A stretch of 64,000 bases of DNA from Dichotomocladium elegans (GCA_025716815.1 JAIXMN010000029.1:62001-126000), one strand, 5' to 3'. Positions 49,800 through 62,964 are shown, counted from the first letter of the stretch. The notes: a model not told the origin generated them from the sequence alone. Made by a program: numbers and translations.

Positions 49800-51654
49800 C
49801 CAAGAGGAGGATCATTCATTCACTCCGCACAGAGCAAATTCTTTGCCTTTCCGTAGACAAGGAGTGGCTGATGTAACACTTTTCTTAGCAGACATCGTTC
49901 CTAAAATAACGGCTGTTTCATTTTGTTATGTGCGTACGAAGAAAAATGGCAACATACACTCGTCTCTGGAAGGCTGCGTATTGTAATTTAGGTCTATGCT
50001 GCATATCAAAAATTGGGCATTGAACAAACACCCGAGCTACGGATTTTAGTACCTCAAAAGGGCTTCTCCGGTCCAACGCCAAACTGGCTCGTCTAACCCT
50101 CGCCCAGTCGCCAAGAAAAAAACAGAGTGGCTGGTCTTAAGACTAATTGACAGAAGGTGTTTTTTATGAGACCACCATCTGTCGAATTGGGCTTTGAGAA
50201 ATATTAAGGAAGGCATGACCTCCTTGTGCGGGCATCTGATATTCCATTCTTATTTGTAGAAGGAAAGAAGTGGAGCACATGTTTTGCTGTATATTTTCGC
50301 AAGGCCTATTTGTTGGATAGATTAGAGCAGTGTGACCCATCCTACCACCAGATAGCCTGTCAAGGCAGGGCAAAAGCTGCGGGTGTTTTCTTTTCATGCT
50401 CTTTGCAGATTGGAAACGAAACTGAGCTTCCTTGCAAGTCCGGCTAAAATCCCTTCTGCTCACCCTCCTTGATGATCAACCGCTCGGATGAAACAAGTCC
50501 CTTATCTGACATGAACAACGGTCTCTCGCACGAGCATTCTATTTTATCACCGTATTATTCTACAATGGCAACGTGACACCGCTTATCCAGGGCTCCATCT
50601 CACGCCTGTGGCGGCAATCTTTTATGCGACACCATAGTTCTAGTACTACAAGTCAAAGTAGCTGGTCATCTGGGGTGCCCGGATTTAGAAGAGAGGAAGC
50701 TAACCTACCTTACAGAACTTTTTTGCCTCAAATCAACGTTTCAAACGGAGTAGATCATGAGGTACGAAGATGTGTAACTATGTCATAGAAATCTATGGCA
50801 AAATACCCAGCGCTCGCCCTTTTCTGACCAAAAGCGGCGATCAGGCCCAGCCAATAGTGGCTGGTGAGGTCCCTTATTCTTCTTGGCTCGTGGCACAGGA
50901 AAGTTCTTCGGTGTGACTCTCGTCTTCACGTTCTACATTGAGGTTAATTCGCTATTGACTCAAATACGAGCGATTTATATAATCGCATCCAAAAACTCAT
51001 CCGCACACATACACCTAATCTTAATCTCCCCACCCCTTATGAGCAAATAAGCTAATGATATAAGGAATTTGTATCCGAGCTTCAGGCGATGACATCTCTG
51101 AAATGGCCCTGTAGAAAAAGGGATATGCATCATCATCCCACACCCTCGTCGCCCAACAAAACCCGTTTCCTTACGATCGGCTTTTTCTTTCCTCTCTTTT
51201 CTTCACTTCTTTTCGTCCTATTCATCTCTCTCGCTCGCACCCGCTCTTGCTCTCGCTCTCGCTCTCTCGCTTTCTCTAACCTTTCTTCCCTTCCTCCGTC
51301 AGCTACTGTTTTTCTTAGTCTATCAACCTACGCTGCATGGTAATGATTTATTTTATGTTTTAATTTCCAATATGTAATCATCATCAAAGTAGCTGTAGTA
51401 GAGGATACCTATTATAGCAGTCTTTTTGGCAGTGACGCAAAGCTCGCAGAGAAAGCAATCCGTTTTGCTTTTGAGCCAGCTCGCACTCGTACATTCTTTC
51501 ACATAAAAACACGTACTCACGCAGTCCAACCTATCGCCACAAACATACGCTTTATTACTTCTCTTTTCTTAAAAACATATCATCTTTCTCAAGGTGGGAA
51601 TCTCGACTGTTTCACCGTAGTGGTGCTCATCAATATTTTAGATACTAGTCAATC
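49800..51654. other. Intergenic, 1.85 kb, promoter region of the copper-fist gene
   Basis: No gene seen. A CT-rich tract with (CTCGCT)n character lies at about 51176-51300. Short open frames are unsupported. Confidence 0.6.
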
Positions 51655-52309
51655 ATGCCGTTAATCAATGGTATTAAGTTTGCTTGCAATAGTTGTATCA
51701 AGGTACAGTAGAAACTAAACGGTGACAGCAAAGGCAAAATGGTCGATGTCCAGAAAAAAATGACTTGCCGCACTCTGGGTCTTCCTCCCTTCACTCAGTT
51801 CCCCCCCTGTACGACAAAGTGCTGATCTTTTTCTACTGCAACAGGGCCACCGCTCGTCCCACTGTAACCACGTTGAACGTCCACTTTTTGAAATTCGAAG
51901 GAAAGGCAGACCAGTCACCCAATGCGCGTACTGCCGAGATCTTCGAAAGACAAAACAGATGCATGTCAAATGTGTCTGCGGTGATCGGAAAGGTAGGCTG
52001 TTCATTAACCACTCACACATCATTTCTGCCGATCCGCCTAATCTTCTCCGAAGGATCCGACGCGTCGTCAACTCTAGGCAACCCCAAAGCATCCACTGCA
52101 GCTTCTGCCACTGTCATCAATAATTATAAAAGCTTTTCCCCGCCTCAATCGGAGCCGCTCGTTCAGGAAACTCGTGGATCCGCACCTGATTGTCCCACCA
52201 TGGACTCATTTTCTTGGGCTTGGATAAGCCCCCAACCACCCTCAAACAACAATCTTGGATTCGTATTCCAAAATGAACGACGCGTCCCTACTGCAAGTTC
52301 ATCTCTCCA

Positions 52310-52340
<31 letters not shown>

Positions 52341-52850
52341 CAACAGAATCTCCATCATCATCAAAATCCCCCTACTGCTCTTGCTGTAATACCGCCTCCG
52401 GAGCCACTTGAAACGGCGGCAACGCCCACGACAGCGGTGCCACAAGGACATCAGCAGCGCCAACAACAGCAACTGTTGCCTGAGCAAAACAACGATCAGG
52501 TCGTCGACCTTATCAATAGCCTCTTGACAAGGCCTCCTCCTCCCCAATCCGTGTGCCACGGGGGCTGTTGTACTTGCCCACCACAAGTACAGCAAGGTGA
52601 ATCGGTCGTAATCACCATCACACCTTTACCAAAACAAAGTGGCCGACAGCAACACCAAGATCATACGGGGGCAACAATGACACGCGTCGTAACATGCTAT
52701 TGTGGCCCTTCTTGTATATGTCCTGACTGCCTCGTCCATCCCGGCAACAACTTTTTGGCAAATATGGATCCTTATGCAGGTCTCGCACAAACCGTTCAAT
52801 CTTCATCGTCCTCCTCCTGCACGTCCGATGACGATGGGATAAGCATTTGA
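51655..52850 (+). CDS. Copper-fist transcription factor (Ace1/Mac1/Cuf1 family)
   Basis: Exons 51655-51702, 51845-51992 and 52054-52850 give 330 residues. The N-terminal copper fist is complete: MPLINGIKFACNSCIK, then GHRSSHCNHVERPLFEIRRK, KGRPVTQCAYCRDLRKTKQM and CVCGDRK, with the zinc Cys/His set and the minor-groove KGRP motif. A CAG/CAA-encoded run of about 13 glutamines and further Gln/Pro-rich text look like an activation region. The C-terminus has CHGGCCTCPP and a metal-sensing cluster CYCGPSCICPDCLVHPGNN, close to the CxCx4CxCx2CxxH repeats of Mac1/Cuf1. It should switch copper/iron uptake or metallothionein genes with copper level. Family is secure; activator sense is inferred. Confidence 0.92.
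52312..52346 (+). repeat. CAG/CAA polyglutamine microsatellite
   Basis: Run of CAG then CAA codons inside the copper-fist gene, encoding about 13 Gln in a row; likely length-variable. Confidence 0.85.
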
Positions 52851-52869
52851 GTGGATCAATTCTGTTGAA

Positions 52870-55413
52870 AAACATCATGTTGTTTTCCTTTTATTACGCG
52901 GGTTTCATCATCTACTTTTTCGGCCATTCTATGAGGTGTGTATATAATCTACTTCATATTTTTCCCTACAATTCGCTCCTTTTCAATTGCACTTCCTTGA
53001 ACATAGCACCAATCTCCTTTTCCTTTACGCACGCTTGCTCTATGCCCTTATGACATCAAAATAAATGAGAATTATCAGCCTGGCTGAGGAAGACATGCCC
53101 AATCTCTGCATCTGCCTAGTGAGAAGTATATAGTGACGTTGGCTGATAGTGCTGTAAATGCTATAAATCATCTCCTAATAGGTATTATCTTAATGAGAAG
53201 CAACCGATGAACTGCGAACGATCTGAATAGTATGCCTCATCTCAATATTCATCGATTATGTCCGTTGAGACAGCACTTGGCTGTAAGATGATAGGAAAGC
53301 TATAGTAGACTTTGCTTAACCAGCATGCCAAAGTTTCTTAACTGCTAACATGATCATGTCCGGTGGAATACGATGGTTCACAATAAAACGAGTAAGTTAG
53401 CAATAAGCAGATTACAAAATGGAGATGGCTTACTTTCAAAGTCTAGTGCTCACATGCCGATCGTACAAAATAGCGAGAGAAAAGCCATCTTCTTATGAGT
53501 GTGCATACTTGTACGTCTGCTGATAACATGCAGATTTTACATTGCGTCGAGCGCTAAAAGCAGGACATGCAGGCTCTTACAGCAGAAGAGAGGGCAAAAA
53601 TATGTTTTAACTTAGCGCCGGGATTGACACTAAGCTTACGCAGAGGTACATACGGCGATTTTGCCATGGCGGATCCCTTCGGTCTTGTTCAAACTATCCG
53701 CCTCGCCCATAATCGCAGCTCTCTCTGAAGATTAGAACCAGATCTTTCTCAGTGGCAAGTGGCAATCATTTTATAGATCGGTAAAGGATCATTTAGAATT
53801 CAAAGTTCCTTCAGGGCTGTTGAACAGTCAATCCAAAAGTTGCGCTAAGATAATGGATGTGATTCACATTGAATATTCTAAGCTATCATTTTTTTTTGCT
53901 CATCATTGAGAACACATGAGCGATCCCCTAGACGTGCTGTCATCGTAGTTTCATGTTCCAATGCCCATTGGTGGACCCGACGAACACTTATTCTTAACTG
54001 GTTTCAGCGGTGATATACCAGACACCTTGCCAACCATATTAGTGAAAAATTCTTCCCTTGATCTGATCAATGTGTGATGTCTAGTTGTGCCTGAACATAC
54101 TATTTTTCCATGCTTATGTCTGTATCCTTTCGTTTGGGGATATGTAATGTGATGGCGGTGTTACTCATGTTATTCTCGCGCAGATTGAAGAATGCACATT
54201 TTCCCCTTGATATCATCAGCCATAGGCTCAAAATAGCCAAAACTCATTACGACATGGCCTGCTTCCCTTCGTAAGAAATATTATTCTTTTGAAAGTGTAA
54301 AAACGCTGGAGAAATGAAGATGAAATAAAAAGTAAACTTCCCTCCGTTTTCTACAAAAATGGATATGCTAGTGAACAGGTTCTGGACAAATGCATCAACG
54401 CTATACCTTCTTTTGCTTCATTCCATCCAAGGAACGCGTAAAACATGGCGTAGATGCGAACAACCCATAACACAGATGCGTCTTGTAAGCCAGAATTGAG
54501 GAGGAGCGGCTAATCAGGAGAACTTTTGGTGAGGAAAACAAGGAGGGAGTAAATCTATCCGTTTAACAAAAAACGCTGCCATTTCCGCTCTCGACCGACA
54601 TTTCAAATCAGCTGAAGGGCTATTCATGGCACGTGTTGGCGGAGCCCGATATATTTCCTCATTTTTATCATAAAACACCCGCACTTTTCAGTTGCTCAAT
54701 TGTCCGTGCGCACGGCGAGATGTCAAAAAAATTCATAAAAAAGGAACTACTATATAAGGCATTCTTAACCATGTAGAAATACTGTTCTCACGAAGACGGA
54801 ACCAGGTAATCACATTATTTAATGTATTATACATAAACCTGACTATAAATAAGTGGATTGAACCAGTAAAACCAAAAACGATTATTCGATATAGGAAACA
54901 GTGCACGAAAAAACTCCGTTACTCGTCATTGGGCATTATCCGGGTCGTGTAAAAACGTGATAAGTTGCCATGCGCGCCTGGGTAATGAGCAACGATGTTG
55001 GCTAGACAGCATAGTACATACGGAGTATTCGAATGACCTCCCGCTTCTACGGGCCTCTTGGCATAAAAATAGATCGTTGGGGATGGAAAAGAGATCACTT
55101 CGTCCGACCTAGCGAATTTGCACGATTAATGATAGGGGGCCGAACGGTGAACGCGGACCTTATCAAATAGGCCAGAATTCATATGAAAAAAGGAGAGGAA
55201 AGAATGAGGACGGGCTCTCGTGCCACCACCATTAACACACTTTTCCCTTTATTATTACCGGACATCTACCATCCCTCTCTTCGGCTCCGGGCTTGTAAAA
55301 AAAAAATAGAACTACATCGTCCTTTGATCCTTTTTAGTCCAAACTCTTTTCTACACCCGCAGAGCACTCGTCTTTCCCCTCAATTAAATTATACTTCCTC
55401 CCTCCTGGTTTTC
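52870..55413. other. Gene-poor stretch of 2.5 kb
   Basis: No intact gene. At about 53567 an ATG opens 55 codons (MQALTAEERAKICFNLAPG and onward) ending in TGA at about 53727; it is isolated and could be a decayed exon. The last 250 bases are the BOI promoter. Confidence 0.5.
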
Positions 55414-58289
55414 ATGGCTGGCATTGAGATTGTCTATGCCATTCACAATTTTGAGGCTGAGAATCAAGATGAGATTGCGTTTTCTATTGGTGAACCGATC
55501 TTTGTCCTCGAAAAAGACGACGGTTACAATGATGGCTGGTGGCAGGTAAATGACATGCCGTCTTTACAACTCTTCGCGCGTAGCAAGCAGAATAGATCCC
55601 CATTGACAAGCGTTCCGCAACACAGGGCCGAAATGTGCGAGGCGAGATCGGTCTATTCCCAGTGAACTACACATCTCCACAACTGCCGACCAACAAAAGC
55701 GCACCCAATTTATCCACGACTACTACTACTACTCCTACAACTAATATTACTACTACTTTTAACGATGGAAATCTGAAGCGACAACACCAGCCATCTTCTT
55801 CGCCTCTGCTACCCGTGAAAAATGCTAGCCAAGAGCAATTTCCAGCATTCTCTAAGTCTGGATCCTCCCATAGGACTAGTGAATTTGGCCCACGCAACAA
55901 AAACACCTCAATGTCATCTTTGGCATCATCTATTCCCTCACAGCAGCAACCACCACAACAACAGCCGCTTCAGCGACCGTCAACTACTACTTCCAAAAAC
56001 ATACACAAGGCATTGGAGGTTGTTATGGCCCTTCCTCCCTTTAAAGACGTCTCGCCTGAGGAATGGTCCGTCGATGAAGTGACGGCATGGATGTACGAGA
56101 TGGGCTTTGAAAGCCTAGCTGAGAATTTTAAAGGTAATAATAACAAAGTGATCAACTCTGACGGAATATTGCAACGGGATTATTGATATCTATAAATTTG
56201 ACTTCATGCATTGTAGCGCAAGAAATCACTGGTGATATCTTGCTTGAGCTTACCCTTGATACACTTAAGGAGCTCGACGTCAATACATTTGGCAAACGCT
56301 TCAAGCTCCATACTGCCATCAATGCACTGCGGGAATTTTTGAAACGATCTCAGAACGGCAAGGTAACCTCCAACATAGAAATTAAAAGACAACGGTTGAG
56401 GAACATCGGCTCATATATGCTTTGGACTACAGGATCATCCAGAAACAGATGATGTTAACTTTCACCGATCCATATCACCGCTCGCCGGCACTGAATATGC
56501 ATCTTCTATTGGATCAGAAGATCAACCTCGGACAAGTCGGTTGCATTCTGCAGACTCTATTGCGGCTAATGCATACCGACAAAGCGGCGACAGTGTTAGA
56601 ATCGGCATACCTCGAAAAGCGGTACCATCCGAGAACGTAAAACAACAACGATCAAACCAGCTTCTAAGCAGATCGTGTTCAATGCATGAGAAGGTAGCCG
56701 TCGTACATTGTCTCCTTCATTTACTTTAATAACCACCTTTCTTAAGGTCAATCCACAATCAGTACCGGATATGGTAAGCCAGCACCAGACACGGCTTCCG
56801 GCAGCAGTTCAACAACAGTAAGTTCTGGCTGAGATGCTGACCAGAATGCAATTCGTCCTTAATTTCTTTTCTCCATCATTAGAAGGACTACGTTTTCACC
56901 CATTGAGAAGCCTCAAACTGTCTTGCATGTGGCTAATCGTGCGTCCATGGACAGCCTTGTACAGCGTTCCACTATGCTTGATGTGACACCCGATATGGAA
57001 GGTTGGCTACATAAGCAAGGCGACAGATATAAGACCTGGAATCGCAGGTGGTTCGTCTTGAAAGGAGTGAATCTCTTCTACTTTAAAACGCCGAAAGATG
57101 TGCGGATGAAAGGGATCATCAATTTGCGCGGATACCGAGTTGTTTGCGATCCGGCAATCCAAGCCGGAAAATACAGCTTTAGACTTCAGCACGAATATGA
57201 ACGCACCTTTCTCTTTTATACTGACTACGAGAGCACCATGAAGTCGTGGATCAATGTATTGATGAAAGCTACTATTGCTCGCGACTACGCAGGTAAGATT
57301 AAATCCAAATGAGATAGTGAATGTAACTGAATAGTTCGCCTCCAGCACCAGTACTCTCTTCTAGTACTATCCCCACTGTCTCTTTAGATACCGCCCGGCG
57401 CATGAAGCCCCGCCCACCATCGATGATTCTATACAAGAGTTCTCAGGGCAGTGAAAAGACATCGGATAAGCAACCGCTGCTGGCCGAAGATTCTCCCATC
57501 CATCCAAATCCTCCACAACACTGTCAGGATTCAAGTGAATCAGCATGTGAAAGTTCGATAGATCATGACGTAGTAAACGAATTGAAAGAATATCCACCCC
57601 CACCGCAACGTCCTCCGAATAGTAAAACCCTTGGAGATTCTGGCTTCGAGAGCGCGCCCATCTCTTCTGCCCTCAGTCCTCCTCATACCAGTCTGCTCCC
57701 CATCCGACAGCACTCGCAGTTGGATGAAGATCTGATTGATCCTCATCATTCAAACGTTCTTGAAAGTAACCGTCCAGGGGGGCTTAAACGGCTTACAGAA
57801 GAAAGCCATTCAAGTTCTGATCCGTCGGTTTGGAGGACATCAGCATACATCAGTTGGATGCAGCAGTTAGTGGACCGGAAAGTGACTAGCCTGAACGATC
57901 TACAATCCGGGGAGCTTTTGATTGAGTTACTGGAGAACTTAAGTGGCAAGGAAATCAGACGACCACCGAGTATCAATGCCGCAGCAAGTATGCAAGAGCT
58001 GGACAACCTTGTGGCTGCATTCAAATTCATGGGCCGCGAGGGTGTTGAAGTCGATGGTCGATACACGATAAAAGGTGAGTGGAGAGCACTCTAAATATGA
58101 AAGTCATAGTATTTAGTACTCCAAACTTGACATGTAGATATATTTACGGGTAACGAGCCGAAGATAAAAGAGATGCTCGATGCAATTAAGACTTGGTCCG
58201 ACACCGCACATGATGAAAAGAAGGCGAGTGGCGGTACATTCGGCGAGCGAGACAATTTCAGGGCGTTGGACCAGGATTTGTTTGCTTGA
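55414..58289 (+). CDS. Boi/Pob1-type polarity protein: SH3, SAM, PH and a C-terminal CH-like domain
   Basis: Polarised growth and exocytosis adaptor. Many exons; exon 1 is 55414-55545. SH3: VYAIHNFEAENQDEIAFSIG, then GYNDGWWQGRNVRGEIGLFP joined across the first intron. A Thr/Gln/Pro-rich linker follows. SAM: EEWSVDEVTAWMYEMGFESL, AQEITGDILLELTLDTLKEL and FGKRFKLHTAINALREF. PH: MEGWLHKQGDRYKTWNRRWF, VLKGVNLFYFKTPKD to FLFYTDYESTMKSWINVL. The C-terminal exon pair reads ISWMQQLVDRKVTSLNDLQS, GELLIELLENLSGKE and IFTGNEPKIKEMLDAI, which looks like a calponin-homology domain. Yeast Boi1/2 and fission yeast Pob1 have only SH3-SAM-PH. Some middle exon joins are provisional. Family is secure, the CH call moderate. 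Confidence 0.88.
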
Positions 58290-58798
58290 AAAGAAGAATA
58301 TTGTTTATATATACATATATACACACACAATTAGATCTATATGTATACCTCTATGTATGCATAGTTAACAGCACATTTGCTCTTGATATTTCCCATGTAA
58401 TACCCACAATTTGTGTTCTCTTATTGCTGAGCTAAATAACATGTTCGGACCTACCTCTGGGGTTCAAAAAGATGAATGGGAGCGGGTATTTTTTAAATTG
58501 AAGCTCTTGTGCGATACAAATGACTCGAGCACTAGCCCGGTTACCCTGTGATAAATCTAAACGGGAGGATTCGCTAACACTATCCGGCTTTCGAGCAATG
58601 GACAGAGTTTGATAGTAGCCTCGCGACATTTTATTCCATAAAGACGAAAAAGAAATTTTGTATGATGAAAAATATTTTGAACGAATTCTGCGTAATTTTA
58701 ATATTGGAGAGATGCAAGAAGATTCGTACAGCATAGAGACGATTGCCCCGCTGGTTTGGATCGTAGATAAACCCTTTCTCGCTGGGACGTCAAGTCTT

Positions 58799-59928
58799 TC
58801 ATTTTGACCTCCCATTGCGTCGTTCATGGGAGCGCTGATGTTTTTTGAACACATCGATCCGTGCAAACGCTCTTCTGCAAAAATTGCACTCATAAGCTCC
58901 GCACACGGAGTGGGGGCGCCCTGTCTTAAGATGACGATTCAGCGTTTTGCGGCTTTGAAAAATCGAATTACAGGACACACATATCAATGAACTACTTCGG
59001 CGACGACAGGGAGGATGGATTCCATTCTGCGCAGCAATGCATGACAGGGGAAAGAAGCCGCATGATGTTGAAGACTTGGCCAAAGCGCCGAATGCCCAAG
59101 CATCACCCCTGGTGAAGTGCACAATGAGTTCATCATCAATGCTGATCAGGAGCTCATCGATATGATGTTCCAATGGAGTATGGGCCATTGTAGCCTTGGT
59201 GCGATAATGACATAACTGGCCGTGCACTGAATCTGCCTCGGCTTCCGACTCGGTTTGGTAACAACACTGGCCATTCCTGTACGTCCATTTGTAATTCACC
59301 CTGGAACGGCGGTTATTTTCACAACTGCCAAGGAACTATTGGATCGATAGATTAGAAGTCCGCGAAAGTGTGTATGTGTGTGTGGGAGTCCCTTGCACTG
59401 CAAAAAAAAAATTACCGATTCCATAACAGGACGTAATGCTGGTGTTTTGTATGGACTTGTAGCCGTATCAGAATATTCACCGGTGTCGATGCAATTGTAC
59501 ATAGGACGTTCTAGTGCATCACTTCGTAGAGACATGGGTACACCGAATGATCCGCAGTAGCCTCCATACCCAGGAGGTGACGCACGGATATCGTTGTCTG
59601 ACGATGAGCTGTGAGAGCTTAGCGAATCATCAGCGCACTGAGAAGGTTGCATGAGGCTGAGAGGATACTCATCGCTCTGATAAACCGTAATACCCGCGTC
59701 AAACGATGAAGGCGCCAGGAAATTGTCGTTATCGTTGCCTCGAAACGGTTTTTGCTGATGGTTGTCTGCAGAAGCGGACGGAATTTGGTGTGCGAGGTAA
59801 TCGCAGTCATAAAAAGCACGCCCTTGATAGAAAGGACAAGTGCCACTACTGGTTGCGGTACGTCGGGCTTCTAGATTGGGCGTCGTAAAACCAAGTTTGC
59901 GTATATTGCAACAGACTTCAGAAGACAT
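58799..59928 (-). CDS. C2H2 zinc-finger protein, two fingers
   Basis: Likely nuclear transcription factor. Exons 59928-59416 and 59335-58799 join in phase (349 residues) with a TCTAATC branch motif before the acceptor. The N-terminal half is Ser/Asp/Tyr-rich and disordered (SLSSHSSSSDNDIRASPPGY). Fingers are at the C-terminus: CVSCNSIFQSRKTLNRHLKT, with a wide His spacing, and a classical CNFCRRAFARIDVFKKHQRS with the last His following, then a basic tail (ERRNGRSK). Targets unknown. The alternative reading straight through the intron ends in an early stop, so splicing is needed. Confidence 0.85.
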
Positions 59929-59929
59929 G

Positions 59930-61214
59930 AGAAAGGGGGGTGGAAGGGATAAAGGAGCGTTCCATGGCCGTGCGACATTTATATGTTACCCTCCAGTGCT
60001 CACATCTGTTCATAAGTTCTCGACTTCCCATCTTTTAAAACCATTCACTTTGATACAGCGTCTATGACGAGAAGCATAGTACCACATACACATGCAAGGG
60101 TAATTGACGAGCATACCCATGGCCGGATCTCAGACTCCTTGTGTAGATTCGACCAGAGGATCTTTCTGCTCTTCAGCAGAACCGTCCTAGAGACTAGCAA
60201 ACGTCTAATCAATCCGTATCAAGGTGCGCCGCCAAAATTCGATTGTGATACAAATTCACCGCCAGTACAAACAATGCCTAAAACTACTTTTTCTCGTACA
60301 GATATCTTACCTTATATTTGTTGGTTGGCAAAATATAGGTTAGGTCGATTTTTTCATTCTACCATAGAAAGAATCGGACGGGGAGTAACTAAACACATGT
60401 AGTTGGCCGCTAGGGCTTCTCAAGACCTCTTCCTGCTATTTGTTGAACTTTTGTGCAACACCAGGATTAGAACGCTCGAAGTGAAGGAGCTATTTTTAAA
60501 AGAAAATCACCTATATACACATACGCAGATCAGATTCACCTTTGATCGAAGGTGTTCAGGATTGTCACTTTGCTAAGACTTCAAGTTAACATGAAGGAAA
60601 GACTATCAGCTCTTTCTATACGGCCCAAAATTTGGAACGGTCCTATGTAGCACTTGATGTGCTTTTTCACCTTAAATATCAGCTGTCACTGAGCCTCCTA
60701 CCCCCCTCCTCACACACACACACGCTTTATGTTTAAGCATGGCATCATACTTTATTTTCAAAAATAAATTTTGCAAGGGAGGAAAAGCATGACGCATAGA
60801 AAGTAAAATAAAATGTTGCATAAAAACATAACATTTGTCACATGCATAAGAAGGCCGAGATACCCGTTAGTCAACAGAAAATATCAGCCCTTCTTACCCT
60901 TCAACTTACCCCGAATGTAGCCAAGTGTACCATCGCGGTAACAATGGCGGAACAGGGAGAAAAGGGAGGATCCGGAGCTGTTGAGCGTCGACGGCGGATG
61001 CGACCGCGGAAGGGTTCCAGGAAGGAACGAGGAGAGACGACGACGGACCAACGACAACACCGATGGCAGAAGCAGACGAAGACAAAAGCACCTCGACGAA
61101 GCCATAGTGAGAAACCTGCACGGGTGCAGCCAACCACGGCCACATCGAAAGTTCATATCCTCTCCTCTCGAGGCAATGAGTTAGGCTGATATCATTATCT
61201 ACAACGGATCCAGA
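59930..61214. other. Intergenic, 1.3 kb; one GC-rich island of uncertain coding status
   Basis: At 60842-61190 several frames on both strands stay open because the DNA is GC-richer than its neighbours; a plus frame is very Arg-rich (GAVERRRRMRPRKGSRKE). No family fits either strand and no splice or initiation signal decides. The rest shows no gene. Confidence 0.5.
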
Positions 61215-62202
61215 ATATTAGAAGGTTGCCGGATGGAACAAGGGTAACCTATTGCGTTTTACTTTGCTCTTGACAACTGATCAAAACTGCTCAATCGGAT
61301 TTAGAGTTCAGTCGCGTATGGTCGAAGACAACCACATCGATATCCTCGAGACTCGATGCATTTAGCAATATCCTCAGTCTTATGAATAGGTGTATTATCC
61401 ATTACCAATAAGGGCCCTTTCTATGTTCATACTTATCCATCTCGTCCATAATAGCCTTAAGGAAGCTGAGATAATGTCCAGTGACAGTTCCTTTGCTCGC
61501 AACTTCAGATTGTCCTGTCCTCTTTCTTGGACCATGCCATGGTGCGTTTCATATTAATATGGAACCCAGACTCGTCAAGGAAAATACTTCTTTTTTCTAT
61601 ATTCAATATTGGTCCTATCCCATTTGCACACCCAGACAAGGCGCTCTTGGATCTTCGCAGCATATTCCTGTCTACGGGCTGAAACCGAGCCACTTTCAAT
61701 CGCAAGTTGCATTCGTTTTTTCATAAATTGGTGGAGCGTAGTTTTGGATACTTTTGAAACCTTTAAATCTTTGAAGCAGTTGTTCCACCAGCTGCTCTAG
61801 GACAATGGATGGATTCTCATCAATGCATTCTAAAATACTGCTATTATGCTCTTCATCGAGAGTACGACGCGAACGACTCCTTGCATTAGGTGTCTAAAGA
61901 TGCTGTCAGGGTCTTTCTCATACTGTAATGCCCATCTCTGGGCTGAACGAACATGGATTCCTAGCTGTTTTGCAGTAGCTGATGCACTCAAGACCTTCTC
62001 AAACGTCATTTTGAAAAATTTGACCTTGTCTTGGTTAGTGTACACTGTGTAACTGCGCTTGATCGCCGCTTCTTTCATCCTTTCGCTTGGGAATGTGTGT
62101 GGTAGTAAGATCAGAGCTAGCTCTGCTTTCCAGATATTCAGTGCGAGTATAAACGGATTGCAGAGAGTACGTTTCTTAATAAACAACATGACCTTAGCCA
62201 TC
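61215..62202 (-). pseudogene. Tc1/mariner-type transposase (copy B), decayed
   Basis: Minus-strand transposase with most domains but several stops and frameshifts. N-terminal part: KMTFEKVLSASATAKQLGIH and RSAQRWALQYEKDPDS, a helix-turn-helix. After a shift: RRTLDEEHNSSILECIDEN and a second helical domain. First catalytic Asp: RSIFLDESGFHINMKRTMAW. Then KGTVTGHYLSFLKAIMDEMD, the second Asp in LLVMDNTPIHK after a shift, CIESRGYR, and NPIEQF followed by a TGA where Trp is expected, then SVVKSKVKRNR. It is homologous at DNA level to copy A at 35.3 kb. Inactive. I could not define its inverted repeats. Confidence 0.88.
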
Positions 62203-62595
62203 TTCGTAGAAAAATAGGTTGCTCATTTCAGAATGTAAAGTGTATAAAACAGAAAGAGTCAAAAAATAGATTTTATTTTTGTTATCCTGCGACTTTAGAC
62301 CTGGCAGGTGTGCGACCTATGATTTTGAAAAATACTGTATTTTCCAATGCCGATGCTACATGAACACATACATACAGACATACATGCACATAATGTATCC
62401 AAGAGACACATAGGCAACAGTTACTGCATCTTCACAACAGCTAATGGGGTAATAAACAACTAAACGCCTGTATTCATTCATTTTCTTTTCTCATTCTGCG
62501 CGCCGCAAGAGTAACTATATGTTGGCGCAAGCTCAAAAAAATAGCCAATCCACCCATAGACGATAAGATAATGAAAGATAGAGAAAGATTATTTC

Positions 62596-62964
62596 GTGAC
62601 TTTCTGGGACTACAATTACATCCCGTACAAACTGAACCGATTCGTATTATTCTTGATCTACAAAATCTATGAATCCAGTCAGACTACTCTCGCCGGTGAG
62701 AATACTCTGTGTTTGCTGCTGCCATCATTTATTTCATTGGATCCGCCGCAAACTTTAATCGATTATCCTGCATCTCCTATATTCCAACAATACTTGCAAG
62801 CTTTTGGAGCTATCAAACCCATAGTATATGGCTGGTTAATAAGAGGATACGTACATCACGGAGAAAGCTACATAATGAGGATTAGGCTGATTACCCTTGG
62901 TAAAGATGAGTATCACATGATACATCATCTACCTTTTTCAAATGAGCCCTACCTGAAATTTTAG
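62596..62964 (+). pseudogene. Degenerate open reading frame, possibly from a mobile element
   Basis: A 122-codon open stretch (NTLCLLLPSFISLDPPQTLI, AFGAIKPIVYGWLIRGYVHH) in very AT-rich DNA, followed by further fragments such as GILVKKCHLNRDVIMHDNAY near 63180-63240 with stops between. It resembles a decayed element protein, but I cannot name the family. Confidence 0.3.

Noticed and set aside
53567..53730. 55-codon open frame MQALTAEERAKICF
   Set aside because: Isolated, short, without flanking exons; noted only as a possible decayed exon.
60842..61190. Arg-rich plus frame and overlapping minus frames
   Set aside because: All six frames are open because of local GC content; nothing favours one of them.
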